64,000 nucleotides of DNA. Origin: Janthinobacterium sp. J1-1 (GTDB taxonomy: Bacteria > Pseudomonadota > Gammaproteobacteria > Burkholderiales > Burkholderiaceae_D). The position numbers were made by a program, and so were the translations under genes. Below are positions 20,748 through 29,441 of the stretch, piece by piece. The stretch lies in contig NZ_CP132339.1 of assembly GCF_030944405.1 (NCBI RefSeq), positions 1,488,001 to 1,552,000 of the forward strand. The letters run 5' to 3'. Each line of letters starts with the position of its first letter. Positions within the stretch are counted from its first letter, which is position 1. The notes under the pieces are model-generated. The model was given only the letters and a program-made list of their open reading frames with translations, did not search any database and was not told the origin of the DNA.

Positions 20748-21104
20748 TCACATCTGAAAATATTCAATCAAAAAAGCAATAAATACCGCCACGGCGCTCA
20801 CGCTGAGGAGCAGCACTGCGCCTGCTGCGCAATCCTTGGCGATTTTAATGCTGGGATGCAGGGCCGGATGCAGATGGTCAATCAGGTGTTCAAGCGCCGT
20901 GTTGAACAACTCCGCCGCCAGCACCATGCCGCAGTTGAGCAGCAGTAGCGCCCACCAGATCATGGATGGTCTGGCGCAGGCCAGTACGATCACCACAACC
21001 AGGGCGGCAAGGCATTGCAGGCGGAAGCTCGATTCCATGCGCAGCGCCGCAGCGATGCCATGCAAGGCAAAAACCACGCGTTTGTGAAAAGGCTGGTTTT
21101 TCAT
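20748..21104 (-). CDS. dgkA: Diacylglycerol kinase (prokaryotic DgkA type)
   Basis: Small integral membrane kinase that phosphorylates diacylglycerol to phosphatidic acid, recycling the lipid left by membrane-derived glycan modification. The 118-aa product from ATG 21104 (MKNQPFHKRVVFALHG) has the family order: amphipathic N-terminal helix with ESSFRLQ, three transmembrane helices, and the active-site motif AAELFNTALEHLID followed by IKIAKDCAAGAVLL. The frame is open to 21167, but the extra 21 residues are not DgkA-like. It is convergent with the YjbH-PAP2 gene, which encodes a potential opposing phosphatase. Confidence 0.92.
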   Translation of the reverse strand: MKNQPFHKRVVFALHGIAAALRMESSFRLQCLAALVVVIVLACARPSMIWWALLLLNCGMVLAAELFNTALEHLIDHLHPALHPSIKIAKDCAAGAVLLLSVSAVAVFIAFLIEYFQM

Positions 21105-21228
21105 CGGAAGGAGAATGCTAAGTGAATGACTGGCATGAAACAAATTTGGTTTAAAAGTGGAACACATGGCAAAGGCAGGTCAGCTTGCTTCGCGCATGGC
21201 GACAGTTCATGTCGAATTCTTTGCGGAA

Positions 21229-21268
21229 AAATAAAGAGCCCGTTTCAAATGAAAGGGGCTCTTTATTT
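21229..21268. terminator. Bidirectional rho-independent terminator
   Basis: AAATAAAGAGCCC ... GGGCTCTTTATTT: a 13-bp stem with A-rich and T-rich flanks, good in both directions. On the minus strand it ends the YjbE-like gene before dgkA. Confidence 0.88.
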
Positions 21269-21379
21269 TTGAGGTGAGCATCATTGACGATTTCACCTCA
21301 CACCACATCAGACTGCCACCGCCAGCTGGAGATCAGCCGGTCGGCTTGGCCTGTCTTGAGCTGCCTGGGCAGCCAAGGA

Positions 21380-21643
21380 TTAGTGGTGGCTGGTGCTGGC
21401 GTGGTGGCTGGTGGTGGTCGAATCCGAGCTTGCTGCACCGGCGACAACAGCAACGGCTGCGCCGATGGCGATCAGGGCGCTGGTGCTCAGGCCGGCAACG
21501 GTGCCGCCGGCAGCTGCGCCGGTAGCGCCAGCTGCAGGAGCTGCTGCTGGTGGCACTGGAGCGCCGCCAACTGGAGCGGTGGTTTGCGCCATTGCTTGTG
21601 CCGAAGCGAACAGGATTGCCGAAGCGATCAGAACTTTTTTCAT
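21380..21643 (-). CDS. Small exported Ala/Gly-rich protein, YjbE-like
   Basis: An 87-aa protein starting at 21643 behind a clear AAAGGATATCCC ribosome site. A signal peptide MKKVLIASAILFASAQAMA is followed by a Pro/Ala/Gly-rich stretch, a hydrophobic segment LSTSALIAIGAAVAVVAGA, and a Ser/Thr/His tail TTTSHHASTSHH. The layout (signal peptide, Ala/Gly region, VGVALAA-like hydrophobic segment, Ser/Thr-rich end) recalls E. coli YjbE, the first gene of yjbEFGH, and a YjbH-domain gene lies 0.7 kb away. The relationship is inferred from architecture only because the composition is simple. A -10-like TACAAT lies on the minus strand at 21703-21708. Confidence 0.72.
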   Translation of the reverse strand: MKKVLIASAILFASAQAMAQTTAPVGGAPVPPAAAPAAGATGAAAGGTVAGLSTSALIAIGAAVAVVAGAASSDSTTTSHHASTSHH

Positions 21644-21949
21644 GGGATATCCTTTAGAGTTAAACAGGGAGGTAAAACGCAAACTTATGAATCTAGTACA
21701 CGATTGTAGCAACATTCCACACATAAGTCTGCGATGCACACTCGTGATGGCAATAATTAAAGGCAATCAACTCCTATCTTAAAGCATTTTTTTGCGTTTC
21801 CCGCAGGTTGTTGCTCGAAATTCACAAAAAACCCCTGGAAAGCGCATGCTTCAAGGAAATTATCTGCGCCATCCCGATTTGCCACAGTAGCATGGCCGGC
21901 ACCTGAGCGTTTGCCAAGTGCTTGCCATCGCGCGTAAAATGCAGGCTTC
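21644..21949. other. Intergenic region without a recognised gene
   Basis: 306 bp of lower GC content between the YjbE-like gene and tRNA-Gly. It should contain the divergent promoters of both. I see a TACAAT hexamer on the minus strand (21703-21708) and no convincing open frame or hairpin. Confidence 0.6.
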
Positions 21950-22023
21950 GCGGGTGTAGCTCAATGGCAGAGCAGAAGCTTCCCAAGCTTACGACGAGGG
22001 TTCGATTCCCTTCACCCGCTCCA
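21950..22023 (+). tRNA. tRNA-Gly (anticodon CCC)
   Basis: A 74-nt cloverleaf with encoded CCA. The acceptor stem pairs GCGGGTG with CACCCGC; the D-arm is AGCTCAATGGCAGAGC; the anticodon loop is TTCCCAA (anticodon CCC, reading GGG) on the stem GAAGC/GCTTA-like; the T-arm is AGGGTTCGATTCCCT. It precedes trmB, which encodes a tRNA methyltransferase, by 52 bp. Confidence 0.95.
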
Positions 22024-22075
22024 TTTTTGCCGGCATCCGGCACGCGCGTGGCGCGGCTACTTTTTTCTCATTCCC

Positions 22076-22795
22076 ATGTCTTCTGATATTCCAGCAAACG
22101 GCCCGGCGCGGCCGATGATGTACGATCCGACCGAACACCGCATCCGCAGTTTCGTTACCCGCGCAGGCCGCCTGTCGGTGGCGCAGGCGCGCGCGCTCGA
22201 GACGCTGGGGCCGCAGTTCCTGCTGCCGTTCGCCAAGCAGGCGCTGGACTTTGAACAGGTCTTCGGGCGCCAGGCGCCGGTGATCCTGGAAATCGGTTTC
22301 GGCATGGGCGCTACCACCGCGCATATCGCCAAGGCGATGCCGGACAAGGACTTTATCGGCGTCGAAGTGCATACGCCTGGCGTGGGCAGCTTGCTTAAGC
22401 TGATCGGTGAAGAGTCCCTGACCAATCTGCGCCTGCTGCAGCACGACGCCGTGGAGGTGCTGACGCACATGATACCGGCCAATTCGCTGGCCGGCATCCA
22501 CGTGTTTTTCCCCGATCCGTGGCACAAGGCGCGCCACAACAAGCGCCGCCTGATCCAGTCGCCGTTCGTGCAGCAGTTGACCGAGCGCCTGGCGCCGGGC
22601 GGCTACCTGCATTGCGCCACCGACTGGGAAGACTATGCGGTCCAAATGCTCGATGTGCTCGGCGCCGAGCCGCAATTGCAGAATAGCGCAGAAGATTATG
22701 CGCGGCAGCCGGCCTACCGTCCGCTGACCAAGTTTGAAAACCGCGGCCTGAAGCTGGGCCATGGCGTGTGGGACTTGGTCTTCATCAAAAAATAA
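22076..22795 (+). CDS. trmB: tRNA (guanine-N7-)-methyltransferase
   Basis: SAM-dependent enzyme forming m7G46 in tRNA variable loops. The 239-aa product has the TrmB SAM motif [32 protein letters not shown], and the catalytic/substrate block [20 protein letters not shown], ending with [17 protein letters not shown]. The first 50 residues form an extension typical of betaproteobacterial TrmB. Confidence 0.96.
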   Translation: MSSDIPANGPARPMMYDPTEHRIRSFVTRAGRLSVAQARALETLGPQFLLPFAKQALDFEQVFGRQAPVILEIGFGMGATTAHIAKAMPDKDFIGVEVHTPGVGSLLKLIGEESLTNLRLLQHDAVEVLTHMIPANSLAGIHVFFPDPWHKARHNKRRLIQSPFVQQLTERLAPGGYLHCATDWEDYAVQMLDVLGAEPQLQNSAEDYARQPAYRPLTKFENRGLKLGHGVWDLVFIKK

Positions 22796-22873
22796 ACGCG
22801 GCGCACGGCAGCAGGCTTGCTGTTCAAGCCCGCGCAATTGCGCTAAGCTTGATTTTTTATATTGATTAAGATT

Positions 22874-23893
22874 ATGGCCAAGAAAATTCTCGTGACCGGC
22901 GCATCCGGTTTTATCGGTTCGCATACCTGCGTCGAATTGCTGGCGGCAGGTTTTGATGTGGTCGCCGTGGATAATTTGTGCAATAGCGCGCGGGAAGCGA
23001 TGCGCCGCGTCGAACAGATTTCTGGCAAGAGCGTGCCCTTTTATGAAGCCGATGTGCGTGATCGCGCCGCCATGGCCACCGTGCTGCAAGAACACATGAT
23101 CGATGCGGTGATCCATTTCGCCGGCCTCAAGGCGGTGGGCGAATCGGTGGCGAAGCCGTTGATGTACATGGATAACAATGTCAGCGGTACCGTGGCGCTG
23201 CTGGAAGTACTGGCTGCCGCCAACGTCAAGCGCTTTGTGTTCAGCTCATCGGCTACCGTGTATGGCGATCCGGAAGCGCTGCCGATCCTGGAAACGTCGC
23301 GCCTGTCGGTGACCAATCCGTATGGCCGCTCGAAGCTGATGGTGGAAGAAATCCTCGGCGACCTGGTGCGTGCCGATGCGCAGTGGCAGGTCGGAGTATT
23401 GCGTTACTTCAATCCGGTGGGCGCGCATGCCAGCGGCCTGATCGGTGAAGACCCGGCCGGCATTCCGAACAACCTGATGCCCTTTATCGCGCAAGTAGCC
23501 GTCGGCCGCCGCGACAAGCTGTCGGTATTTGGCGACGACTATCCGACGCCGGACGGCACCGGCGTGCGCGACTATATCCACGTGGTCGATCTGGCGCTGG
23601 GCCATGTGGCGGCCCTGAACCGCCTGTTTTCGCTTGAGGGCGGCTTTACGGTCAACCTCGGTACCGGTCACGGCTACAGCGTGCTCGACACCGTGCGTGC
23701 TTTTGAAGCGGCCAGTGGCCGCCCGGTGCCGTACCGGATCGTGCCGCGCCGCCCCGGCGACATCGCCAGTTGCTATGCCTCGGCCGAGCAGGCGCGTGAA
23801 CTGCTGGGCTGGACGGCGCAGAAGACTATCGACGACATGTGCCGGGATCACTGGCGCTGGCAGCATCAGAATCCGCAGGGTTATGCCGTGTAA
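22874..23893 (+). CDS. galE: UDP-glucose 4-epimerase
   Basis: NAD-dependent SDR epimerase interconverting UDP-glucose and UDP-galactose for surface glycans and galactose use. From ATG 22874 the product has 339 aa; a TTG four codons upstream is less likely. The motifs are GASGFIGSH at the N-terminus, SSSATVYGDP, the catalytic Tyr150-x3-Lys154 in NPYGRSKLMVEE, and the GalE-type GEDPAGIPNNLMPFIAQVAVGRR. It is convergent with rmlC and just upstream of the rml operon, which fits a small nucleotide-sugar cluster. Confidence 0.95.
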   Translation: MAKKILVTGASGFIGSHTCVELLAAGFDVVAVDNLCNSAREAMRRVEQISGKSVPFYEADVRDRAAMATVLQEHMIDAVIHFAGLKAVGESVAKPLMYMDNNVSGTVALLEVLAAANVKRFVFSSSATVYGDPEALPILETSRLSVTNPYGRSKLMVEEILGDLVRADAQWQVGVLRYFNPVGAHASGLIGEDPAGIPNNLMPFIAQVAVGRRDKLSVFGDDYPTPDGTGVRDYIHVVDLALGHVAALNRLFSLEGGFTVNLGTGHGYSVLDTVRAFEAASGRPVPYRIVPRRPGDIASCYASAEQARELLGWTAQKTIDDMCRDHWRWQHQNPQGYAV

Positions 23894-23920
23894 GCCAGCG
23901 GCACTGCCCCGCTGTCCGGC

Positions 23921-24466
23921 TCAATCGTAGACTTCGGCGTTGGCCAGCAAGGTTCCTGTTTTATCCTTGCCGGACAGCAGAGGCTCGCCGTCAAGTGGCC
24001 AGTCGATGCCGATGGCCGGGTCATTCCAAAACAGGCTGCGTTCGAACTCGGGTGCCCAATAATCGGTTGTTTTATACAGAAACTCGGCGTGCTCGCTGAG
24101 CACCAGGAAGCCGTGGGCGAACCCTTCCGGTATCCACAACTGGCGGTTGTTCGCGGCCGATAGCACCGTACCGGCCCATTTGCCGAAGGTGGCCGAGCTT
24201 TTGCGCAAGTCGACCGCCACGTCGAAGACTTCACCGCTGGTAACGCGCACCAGTTTTCCTTGCGGCTGTTTGATCTGATAGTGCAAGCCACGCAGCACGC
24301 CCTTGGCGGACTTGGAATGATTGTCCTGCACAAATTCGCACGTGACGCCGGTCATGTCGGCAAAGCGCTGCCGGTTGTAGCTTTCATAGAAAAAGCCCCG
24401 GTCGTCACCGAATACTGTCGGTTCAATCAGCAGAAGATCAGGTATCGCTGTGGTTTTTATTTGCAT
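23921..24466 (-). CDS. rfbC: dTDP-4-dehydrorhamnose 3,5-epimerase
   Basis: Cupin-fold epimerase of dTDP-L-rhamnose synthesis (RmlC). The 181-aa protein shows the family motifs PTVFGDDRGFFYESYN, DNHSKSAKGVLRGLHYQ (catalytic His), VFDVAVDLRKSSATFGKW and IPEGFAHGFLVLSEHAEFLYKTTDYW. It is the last gene of an rmlB-rmlA-rmlC operon, 41 bp after rmlA. Confidence 0.96.
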   Translation of the reverse strand: MQIKTTAIPDLLLIEPTVFGDDRGFFYESYNRQRFADMTGVTCEFVQDNHSKSAKGVLRGLHYQIKQPQGKLVRVTSGEVFDVAVDLRKSSATFGKWAGTVLSAANNRQLWIPEGFAHGFLVLSEHAEFLYKTTDYWAPEFERSLFWNDPAIGIDWPLDGEPLLSGKDKTGTLLANAEVYD

Positions 24467-24507
24467 GGTATTGGTAGCTTGTCATGGAATGAGGAACCTG
24501 CGGTGCC

Positions 24508-25401
24508 TCAAAAAACTTTGTTGGTCAGCAGGCGCAGAAGATATTGACCGTAGGCATTTTTTTTCAATGGCTGTGCCAATTGTTCCAGCCTTTCAGCATT
24601 GATATAACCTTTGCGATAGGCAATTTCTTCAGGGCAAGCCACTTTCAGGCCCTGGCGGTTTTCGATCGTGGCAATGAACTGGCCGGCCTCGAGCAGGGAG
24701 TCATGGGTGCCGGTATCGAGCCAGGCCATGCCGCGTCCCATCAGCTCGACGGTCAGCTGGCCCTGTTGCAGGTAGGTACGATTGACGTCCGTGATTTCCA
24801 GCTCGCCACGCGATGACGGGCGAATGCCGGCGGCGATATCACAGACCTGATTGTCGTAGAAATACAGGCCGGTGACGGCATAGTTCGACTTTGGCTTGAG
24901 CGGTTTTTCCTCGATGCTGATGGCCATTTGCTGTTCATCGAAGTCGACCACGCCATAGCGTTCCGGGTCGTGCACATGATAGGCAAACACGGTCGAGCCG
25001 GTGGTGCGTGCCGATGCGTCGCGCAACTGCGTTTCAAAATCGTGTCCGTAATAAATATTGTCGCCAAGGATCAATGCGGATGGCGCGTCGCCGACAAACT
25101 CCTTGCCGATAATAAACGCTTGCGCCAGGCCATCCGGGCTGGGCTGCACGGCGTAGCTCAGGCTGATGCCCCACTGGCTGCCATCTCCCAGCAGTTCCTG
25201 GAAGCGCGGCGTATCCTGCGGGGTCGAAATGATCAGGATGTCGCGTATGCCGGCCAGCATCAGGGTGGTCAGCGGATAATAGATCATCGGCTTGTCGTAC
25301 ACCGGCAGCAGCTGTTTCGACACGGCCATGGTGACCGGATACAGGCGCGTGCCGGAGCCGCCGGCCAGGATGATGCCCTTGCGTGCGATAGCGGTGCTCA
25401 T
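24508..25401 (-). CDS. rfbA: Glucose-1-phosphate thymidylyltransferase
   Basis: Makes dTDP-glucose from dTTP and glucose-1-phosphate, the first step to dTDP-rhamnose (RmlA). The 297-aa product starts at 25401 ([15 protein letters not shown]) with the nucleotidyltransferase motif [31 protein letters not shown], then [12 protein letters not shown] and [20 protein letters not shown]. Its ATG overlaps the rmlB stop by one base (TGATG). The frame runs open far upstream inside rmlB in another reading frame and should not be taken as an N-terminal extension. Confidence 0.96.
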   Translation of the reverse strand: MSTAIARKGIILAGGSGTRLYPVTMAVSKQLLPVYDKPMIYYPLTTLMLAGIRDILIISTPQDTPRFQELLGDGSQWGISLSYAVQPSPDGLAQAFIIGKEFVGDAPSALILGDNIYYGHDFETQLRDASARTTGSTVFAYHVHDPERYGVVDFDEQQMAISIEEKPLKPKSNYAVTGLYFYDNQVCDIAAGIRPSSRGELEITDVNRTYLQQGQLTVELMGRGMAWLDTGTHDSLLEAGQFIATIENRQGLKVACPEEIAYRKGYINAERLEQLAQPLKKNAYGQYLLRLLTNKVF

Positions 25402-26480
25402 CAGATGGTTTCCTTTGCGGCCTCGCGCGCCGCGTAGTTTTTTTCCACCCACTTCAGGTACTCGCCCGATTGGACTTCGTGCACCCAGGCCTGGTTGTCG
25501 AGGTACCACTGCACCGTCTTGCGGATGCCGGTCTGGAAGGTTTCCGCCGGTTTCCAGCCCAGTTCGCGTTCGATCTTGCGCGCATCGATGGCATAGCGGC
25601 GGTCGTGGCCGGGGCGGTCCTGCACATAGGTGATCTGTGCGCGGTAGCTGCCCGAGGCTTTCGGCGCCAGCGTGTCGAGGATGTCGCACAAGGTGTGCAC
25701 CACGTCCAGATTGGCCATTTCGTTCCAGCCGCCCACGTTATACACCTCGCCCGGGCGGCCCGCCTCCAGCACGCGGCGGATGGCCGCGCAGTGGTCGCCG
25801 ACATACAGCCAGTCGCGTACCTGCATGCCATCGCCGTAGATCGGCAGGGGCTTGCCGGCGCGGGCATTGCTGATAATGAGAGGAATCAGTTTTTCCGGGA
25901 AATGGAAAGAGCCATAGTTGTTCGAGCAGTTGGTGGTGAGCGCCGGCATGCCATAGGTATGGAAATAGGCGCGCACCAGGTGGTCGGAGGCCGCCTTCGA
26001 TGCCGAATAGGGGCTGTTCGGCGCATATGGCGTGGTTTCGGTAAACGGCGGATCCTGCGGTCCCAGGGTGCCATACACTTCATCGGTCGACACGTGCAGG
26101 AAGCGGAAGCCATCCCTGGCGTCGCCGGTCAGGCCGGACCAGTAGGCGCGCGCCGCTTCGAGCAGGCTGAAGGTGCCGTTGACGTTGGTGGTGATGAATT
26201 CACCTGGGCTGTGGATCGAGCGGTCGACATGGCTTTCGGCGGCAAAATGCACGATGGCGCGCGGCTGATGCTCGGCCAGCAGGCGGGACACCAAGGCGGT
26301 GTCGCCGATATCGCCACGCACGAAAAGATGCCGGGCATCGTGTTCCAGGCTGGCCAGATTGCCGAGGTTGCCAGCGTAGGTCAGCTTGTCCAGGTTGATG
26401 ACGGGCTCATCATTGTGTGCCAGCCAGTCGCGGACAAAATTGGAACCGATGAAGCCGGCGCCGCCGGTCACTAAAATCAT
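25401..26480 (-). CDS. rfbB: dTDP-glucose 4,6-dehydratase
   Basis: NAD-dependent SDR enzyme (RmlB) converting dTDP-glucose to the 4-keto-6-deoxy sugar. The 359-aa product starts at 26480 ([20 protein letters not shown]), with catalytic Asp/Glu in [12 protein letters not shown] and Tyr/Lys in [16 protein letters not shown]. It heads the rmlB-A-C operon. rmlD, the final reductase, is absent here and must be elsewhere if rhamnose is made. The spacing and overlap with rmlA suggest coupled translation. Confidence 0.96.
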   Translation of the reverse strand: MILVTGGAGFIGSNFVRDWLAHNDEPVINLDKLTYAGNLGNLASLEHDARHLFVRGDIGDTALVSRLLAEHQPRAIVHFAAESHVDRSIHSPGEFITTNVNGTFSLLEAARAYWSGLTGDARDGFRFLHVSTDEVYGTLGPQDPPFTETTPYAPNSPYSASKAASDHLVRAYFHTYGMPALTTNCSNNYGSFHFPEKLIPLIISNARAGKPLPIYGDGMQVRDWLYVGDHCAAIRRVLEAGRPGEVYNVGGWNEMANLDVVHTLCDILDTLAPKASGSYRAQITYVQDRPGHDRRYAIDARKIERELGWKPAETFQTGIRKTVQWYLDNQAWVHEVQSGEYLKWVEKNYAAREAAKETI

Positions 26481-26863
26481 GTTGTTTCCTTTGTTATCGA
26501 CGCCAGTCGCTTGCCATGCCTTGCCTGTCATGCGATGGATTGTTTTGATCAGGAACGGGCTGCCATCTCTGTCGTTATAAGCTGAACTGCCTGAAATGCA
26601 AGCACTTACTGGCGGGATGGTGATCTCGGTCGCGTCGCATGGCCGCGTGAAGTGGCGTTAGTATAAAACGACAGGTGGCGGCGCAAGTTTCCAGAAATAT
26701 CTGGTTACATTATGGCTGTCACAGCTGTGTCCGGCGGAAGGGTAAAGCGGGGAAACTGAGCGGAATTGACGGCGCGCGAAGGGAGCAGGCGCAAAAAAGC
26801 CCGGAACTGGCGCGGCATGGCCGCACTGTCCCGGGCTTGGTTCAGGCCACGTTGTTCAGGCCA
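26481..26863. other. Intergenic region between rmlB and gdhA
   Basis: 383 bp with no credible gene. It holds the gdhA terminator (26793-26838) and, nearer rmlB, an AGTATA (minus-strand TATACT) -10-like box at 26660-26665 that may belong to the rml operon promoter. A good -35 for it was not found at the ideal distance. Confidence 0.65.
26793..26838 (-). terminator. Rho-independent terminator of gdhA
   Basis: On the minus strand: AGCCCGG ... CCGGGCT followed by TTTTTT (26793-26798). A second inner stem, GCGGC-CAT-GCCGC, lies inside the loop. It follows the gdhA stop by about 25 bp. Confidence 0.88.
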
Positions 26864-28150
26864 TTAAGGATACAGACCGCGTACCTCGCGCGCCTGCAGC
26901 ACGCGCGTGCAGGCCAGGATAAAGGTCGCGGTACGCATCGAGACTTTTTTCTCTTGCGACACTTGCCACACCGCGTCGAACGCTTCGCGCATGATGCGCG
27001 TCAAGCGGCTGTTGATCTCTTCTTCGGTCCAGAAGAAGCTCGAGAAGTTCTGCGACCATTCGAAGTAGCTGACGGTCACGCCGCCGGCGTTGGCCAGCAC
27101 GTCCGGCACGATCAGCACGCCCTTGTCGTTCAGGATGTCATCGGCGGCCGGCATGGTCGGGCCGTTGGCGCCTTCCAGGATGATTTTTGCCTTGATGATG
27201 TGGGCGCGCTCGGCGGTGATCTGCTGTTCCAGCGCGGCCGGGATCAGGATGTCGCAATCGATGCCCCAGAAATCGTCGCGCGGCACGAACGCTTCGGCGC
27301 CCGGGAAACCTTCGACGCTGCCCGCTTCGGCCACGTGCGCCAGCAGTTGCGGAATGTCCAGGCCGCCCGTGTGCACCACGGTGGTCTTGTGATCCTGCAC
27401 CGCGACGATTTTCGCGCCCGCTTCGGCAAACATGCGCGCGGCCACGCCGCCCACGTTACCGAAACCTTGCACGATGATCTTCGCGCCTTCGATCTGCATG
27501 CCGACCTTGGCGGCCGCGTCGCAGCCGACCACGTACACGCCGCGGCCGGTCGCATCGCGGCGGCCCAGGCTGCCGCCGAGCGAGATCGGCTTGCCGGTCA
27601 CCACGCCGGTCGACATATTGCCGTTGAGCATGGAGTAGCTGTCCATCATCCAGGCCATCACCTGTTCATTGGTGTTGACGTCCGGCGCCGGGATATCCTT
27701 GTTCGGGCCGATGATCATGCTGATTTCGCTGGTGTAGCGGCGCGTCAGGCGCTGCAGCTCGTTGCGCGACAGCGTCTTCGGATCGACACGGATGCCGCCC
27801 TTGGCGCCACCGTAGGGCACGTTGACGGCTGCGTTCTTGACCGTCATCCAGGCCGACAGCGCCATCACTTCCGACAAGGTCACGTCCTGGTGGAAGCGCA
27901 CGCCGCCCTTGCCCGGGCCGCGCGACATATTGTGCTGCACGCGGTAGCCTTCGTAGTGGGCGATGCTGCCGTCATCGCGCTCGATCGGCACGTCGACCGT
28001 CAGGATGCGCTTCGGACGTTTCAATGTTTCGACCCAGCGCGACAGGCTGCCCAGGTAAGGCGTGACGCGCTCGATCTGCTCGAGGTAGACGCCCCATGGG
28101 CCGAGATCTTCAGGGTTGAGGTAGGAAGGCAGTGCGTGCTTGCTGGTCAT
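26864..28150 (-). CDS. gdhA: Glutamate dehydrogenase
   Basis: Oxidative deaminase interconverting glutamate and 2-oxoglutarate plus ammonia. The 428-aa product starts at 28150 with AGGAG in front. The substrate segment [10 protein letters not shown] and the catalytic Lys117 in [14 protein letters not shown] are present, as is the C-terminal dinucleotide fold with [26 protein letters not shown]. The length and these motifs fit the hexameric Glu/Leu/Phe/Val dehydrogenases of the NAD-preferring type. A LysR gene lies 148 bp upstream in the same direction, a pair often kept together in Burkholderiales, which suggests control of gdhA by it. Confidence 0.95.
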   Translation of the reverse strand: MTSKHALPSYLNPEDLGPWGVYLEQIERVTPYLGSLSRWVETLKRPKRILTVDVPIERDDGSIAHYEGYRVQHNMSRGPGKGGVRFHQDVTLSEVMALSAWMTVKNAAVNVPYGGAKGGIRVDPKTLSRNELQRLTRRYTSEISMIIGPNKDIPAPDVNTNEQVMAWMMDSYSMLNGNMSTGVVTGKPISLGGSLGRRDATGRGVYVVGCDAAAKVGMQIEGAKIIVQGFGNVGGVAARMFAEAGAKIVAVQDHKTTVVHTGGLDIPQLLAHVAEAGSVEGFPGAEAFVPRDDFWGIDCDILIPAALEQQITAERAHIIKAKIILEGANGPTMPAADDILNDKGVLIVPDVLANAGGVTVSYFEWSQNFSSFFWTEEEINSRLTRIMREAFDAVWQVSQEKKVSMRTATFILACTRVLQAREVRGLYP

Positions 28151-28298
28151 GCTTGATAAGCTCCTGGACAATACGAATACGTGAGAGGCGCAGCCGAATG
28201 CAGCTGTGCGCAGCGGAACCGCATCGTAGGCGATGGCCTCATGCCCCGGCCAATGCTTTGTGCGCATCCGCTCATGCATTTATTGCATAGTTATTGCC

Positions 28299-29270
28299 TC
28301 AGGATTTCGGGGTGCCGCGCTTGCGCCGGCGGCTGCCGCGCGCGGCATTTTCCTGCGCTTGCACCAGGTACTGCCACAGGCTTTCGACGATGGCCTTGCC
28401 GGGCCGCTGGCCGTTCGGGCGTTCGCGGTACAAACGGATTTCCAGCTCGATTTCCCAGCCCGGCGCGCCGCCGTCGGCCAGTGCCAGGTGCTTGTACTTG
28501 ACGTCGCGCAGCACCGCCGATTCAGGCAGGAAGGCGATGCCGCGGCCTTCCAGCGCCATCATCTTGAGGCCCTCGGCCATGTCGGTTTCGTAGCAGGTGT
28601 CGAGGAACAAGGGCGTCTTCGCGTCGGCCATCAGCAGTTCGACCATGCGTCCCAGGTAGGCGTTGCTGGTGTACGAGAGAAAAGGCACGGGGTCCTGGGC
28701 GCTGCCCGGCAGGACGAAATCGGGCACCTTGTCGGCGCCGCAGCGGGCATAGGCGCGCACGGTTTCGCGGCCCATCACCAGCATGTCGTAGCGGCCCGGA
28801 TCGAGCTGCACCGGCTGGCGCGGATGGTGGTAGCACAGCAGCAGGTCGCAGCCACCGTCGACCAGCTGCAGTACCGCGTCGTGCACGTTCAAGGCCATCA
28901 GGCGGCTGTTGATCGGCGCAAAGCCTTCTTCGAGCGCGGTCAGCCATTTCGGCATGAAGGTCAGCGACAGGGTATGCGGTACGGCGAAGTCGACGCTGGT
29001 CTGGGTGGCGGCGCGTTTGCCGCGCAGCAGGGCGCGCACGCCGTTGATCTGGCCCAGCATTTCCAGCGCCTGTTCATAAAACACGGCGCCGGCCGGCGTC
29101 AGCCGCGTGGGGTAGGAGGTGCGGTCGACCAGGTCGATGCCGAGCCAGTTTTCCAGCGACTGGATGCGCCGCGAAAAGGCCGGCTGGGTGACGTGGCGCA
29201 GGGCCGCGGAACGGCTGAAATTATGCGTTTCAGCGAGCGAAATGAAGTCTTCCAGCCATTTGGTTTCCAT
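28299..29270 (-). CDS. LysR-family transcriptional regulator
   Basis: A 323-aa LysR-type regulator with the N-terminal helix-turn-helix LEDFISLAETHNFSRSAALRHVTQPAFSRRIQSLENWLGIDLVDRTSYP and an effector domain with FLPESAVLR near the end; a Arg/Lys-rich tail follows. It is upstream of gdhA in the same direction and divergent from an M16 protease. The frame is open for another 1.7 kb antisense to the protease, but the LysR start at 29270 is clear. A perfect inverted repeat of LysR-box type lies in the divergent interval. Confidence 0.92.
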   Translation of the reverse strand: METKWLEDFISLAETHNFSRSAALRHVTQPAFSRRIQSLENWLGIDLVDRTSYPTRLTPAGAVFYEQALEMLGQINGVRALLRGKRAATQTSVDFAVPHTLSLTFMPKWLTALEEGFAPINSRLMALNVHDAVLQLVDGGCDLLLCYHHPRQPVQLDPGRYDMLVMGRETVRAYARCGADKVPDFVLPGSAQDPVPFLSYTSNAYLGRMVELLMADAKTPLFLDTCYETDMAEGLKMMALEGRGIAFLPESAVLRDVKYKHLALADGGAPGWEIELEIRLYRERPNGQRPGKAIVESLWQYLVQAQENAARGSRRRKRGTPKS

Positions 29271-29353
29271 CGCAGGATCGTACCGTTTTTGGGCGCCCAT
29301 GCATAGGCCGGCGGCGCGCTTGCGGCAAATTGCCGAAATGAAATAAATAATTC

Positions 29354-29378
29354 TTTGCCATCTACAACATCTGGCAAA
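29354..29378. promoter_or_regulatory. LysR-type inverted repeat between the LysR gene and the M16 protease
   Basis: TTTGCCA-N11-TGGCAAA, a perfect 7-bp inverted repeat with the spacing typical of LysR recognition sites. A related palindrome, CGGCAAATTGCCG, lies upstream at 29323-29335, nearer the LysR start. Together they give several GGCAAA half-sites in the 171-bp divergent interval. Confidence 0.72.
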
Positions 29379-29441
29379 ATATCCGCACTCCCGCCGCCGG
29401 CGTGCGGCGGTTTGACCGTGATGTGTTTTTCGAGGTGACGA

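Noticed and set aside
21950..22023. tRNA-Gly as an integration site for a mobile element
   Set aside because: No integrase, no duplicated 3' tRNA end and only housekeeping genes are found on either side.
25402..25689. N-terminal extension of RmlA by 96 residues
   Set aside because: It lies inside rmlB in another frame and shows no nucleotidyltransferase features.
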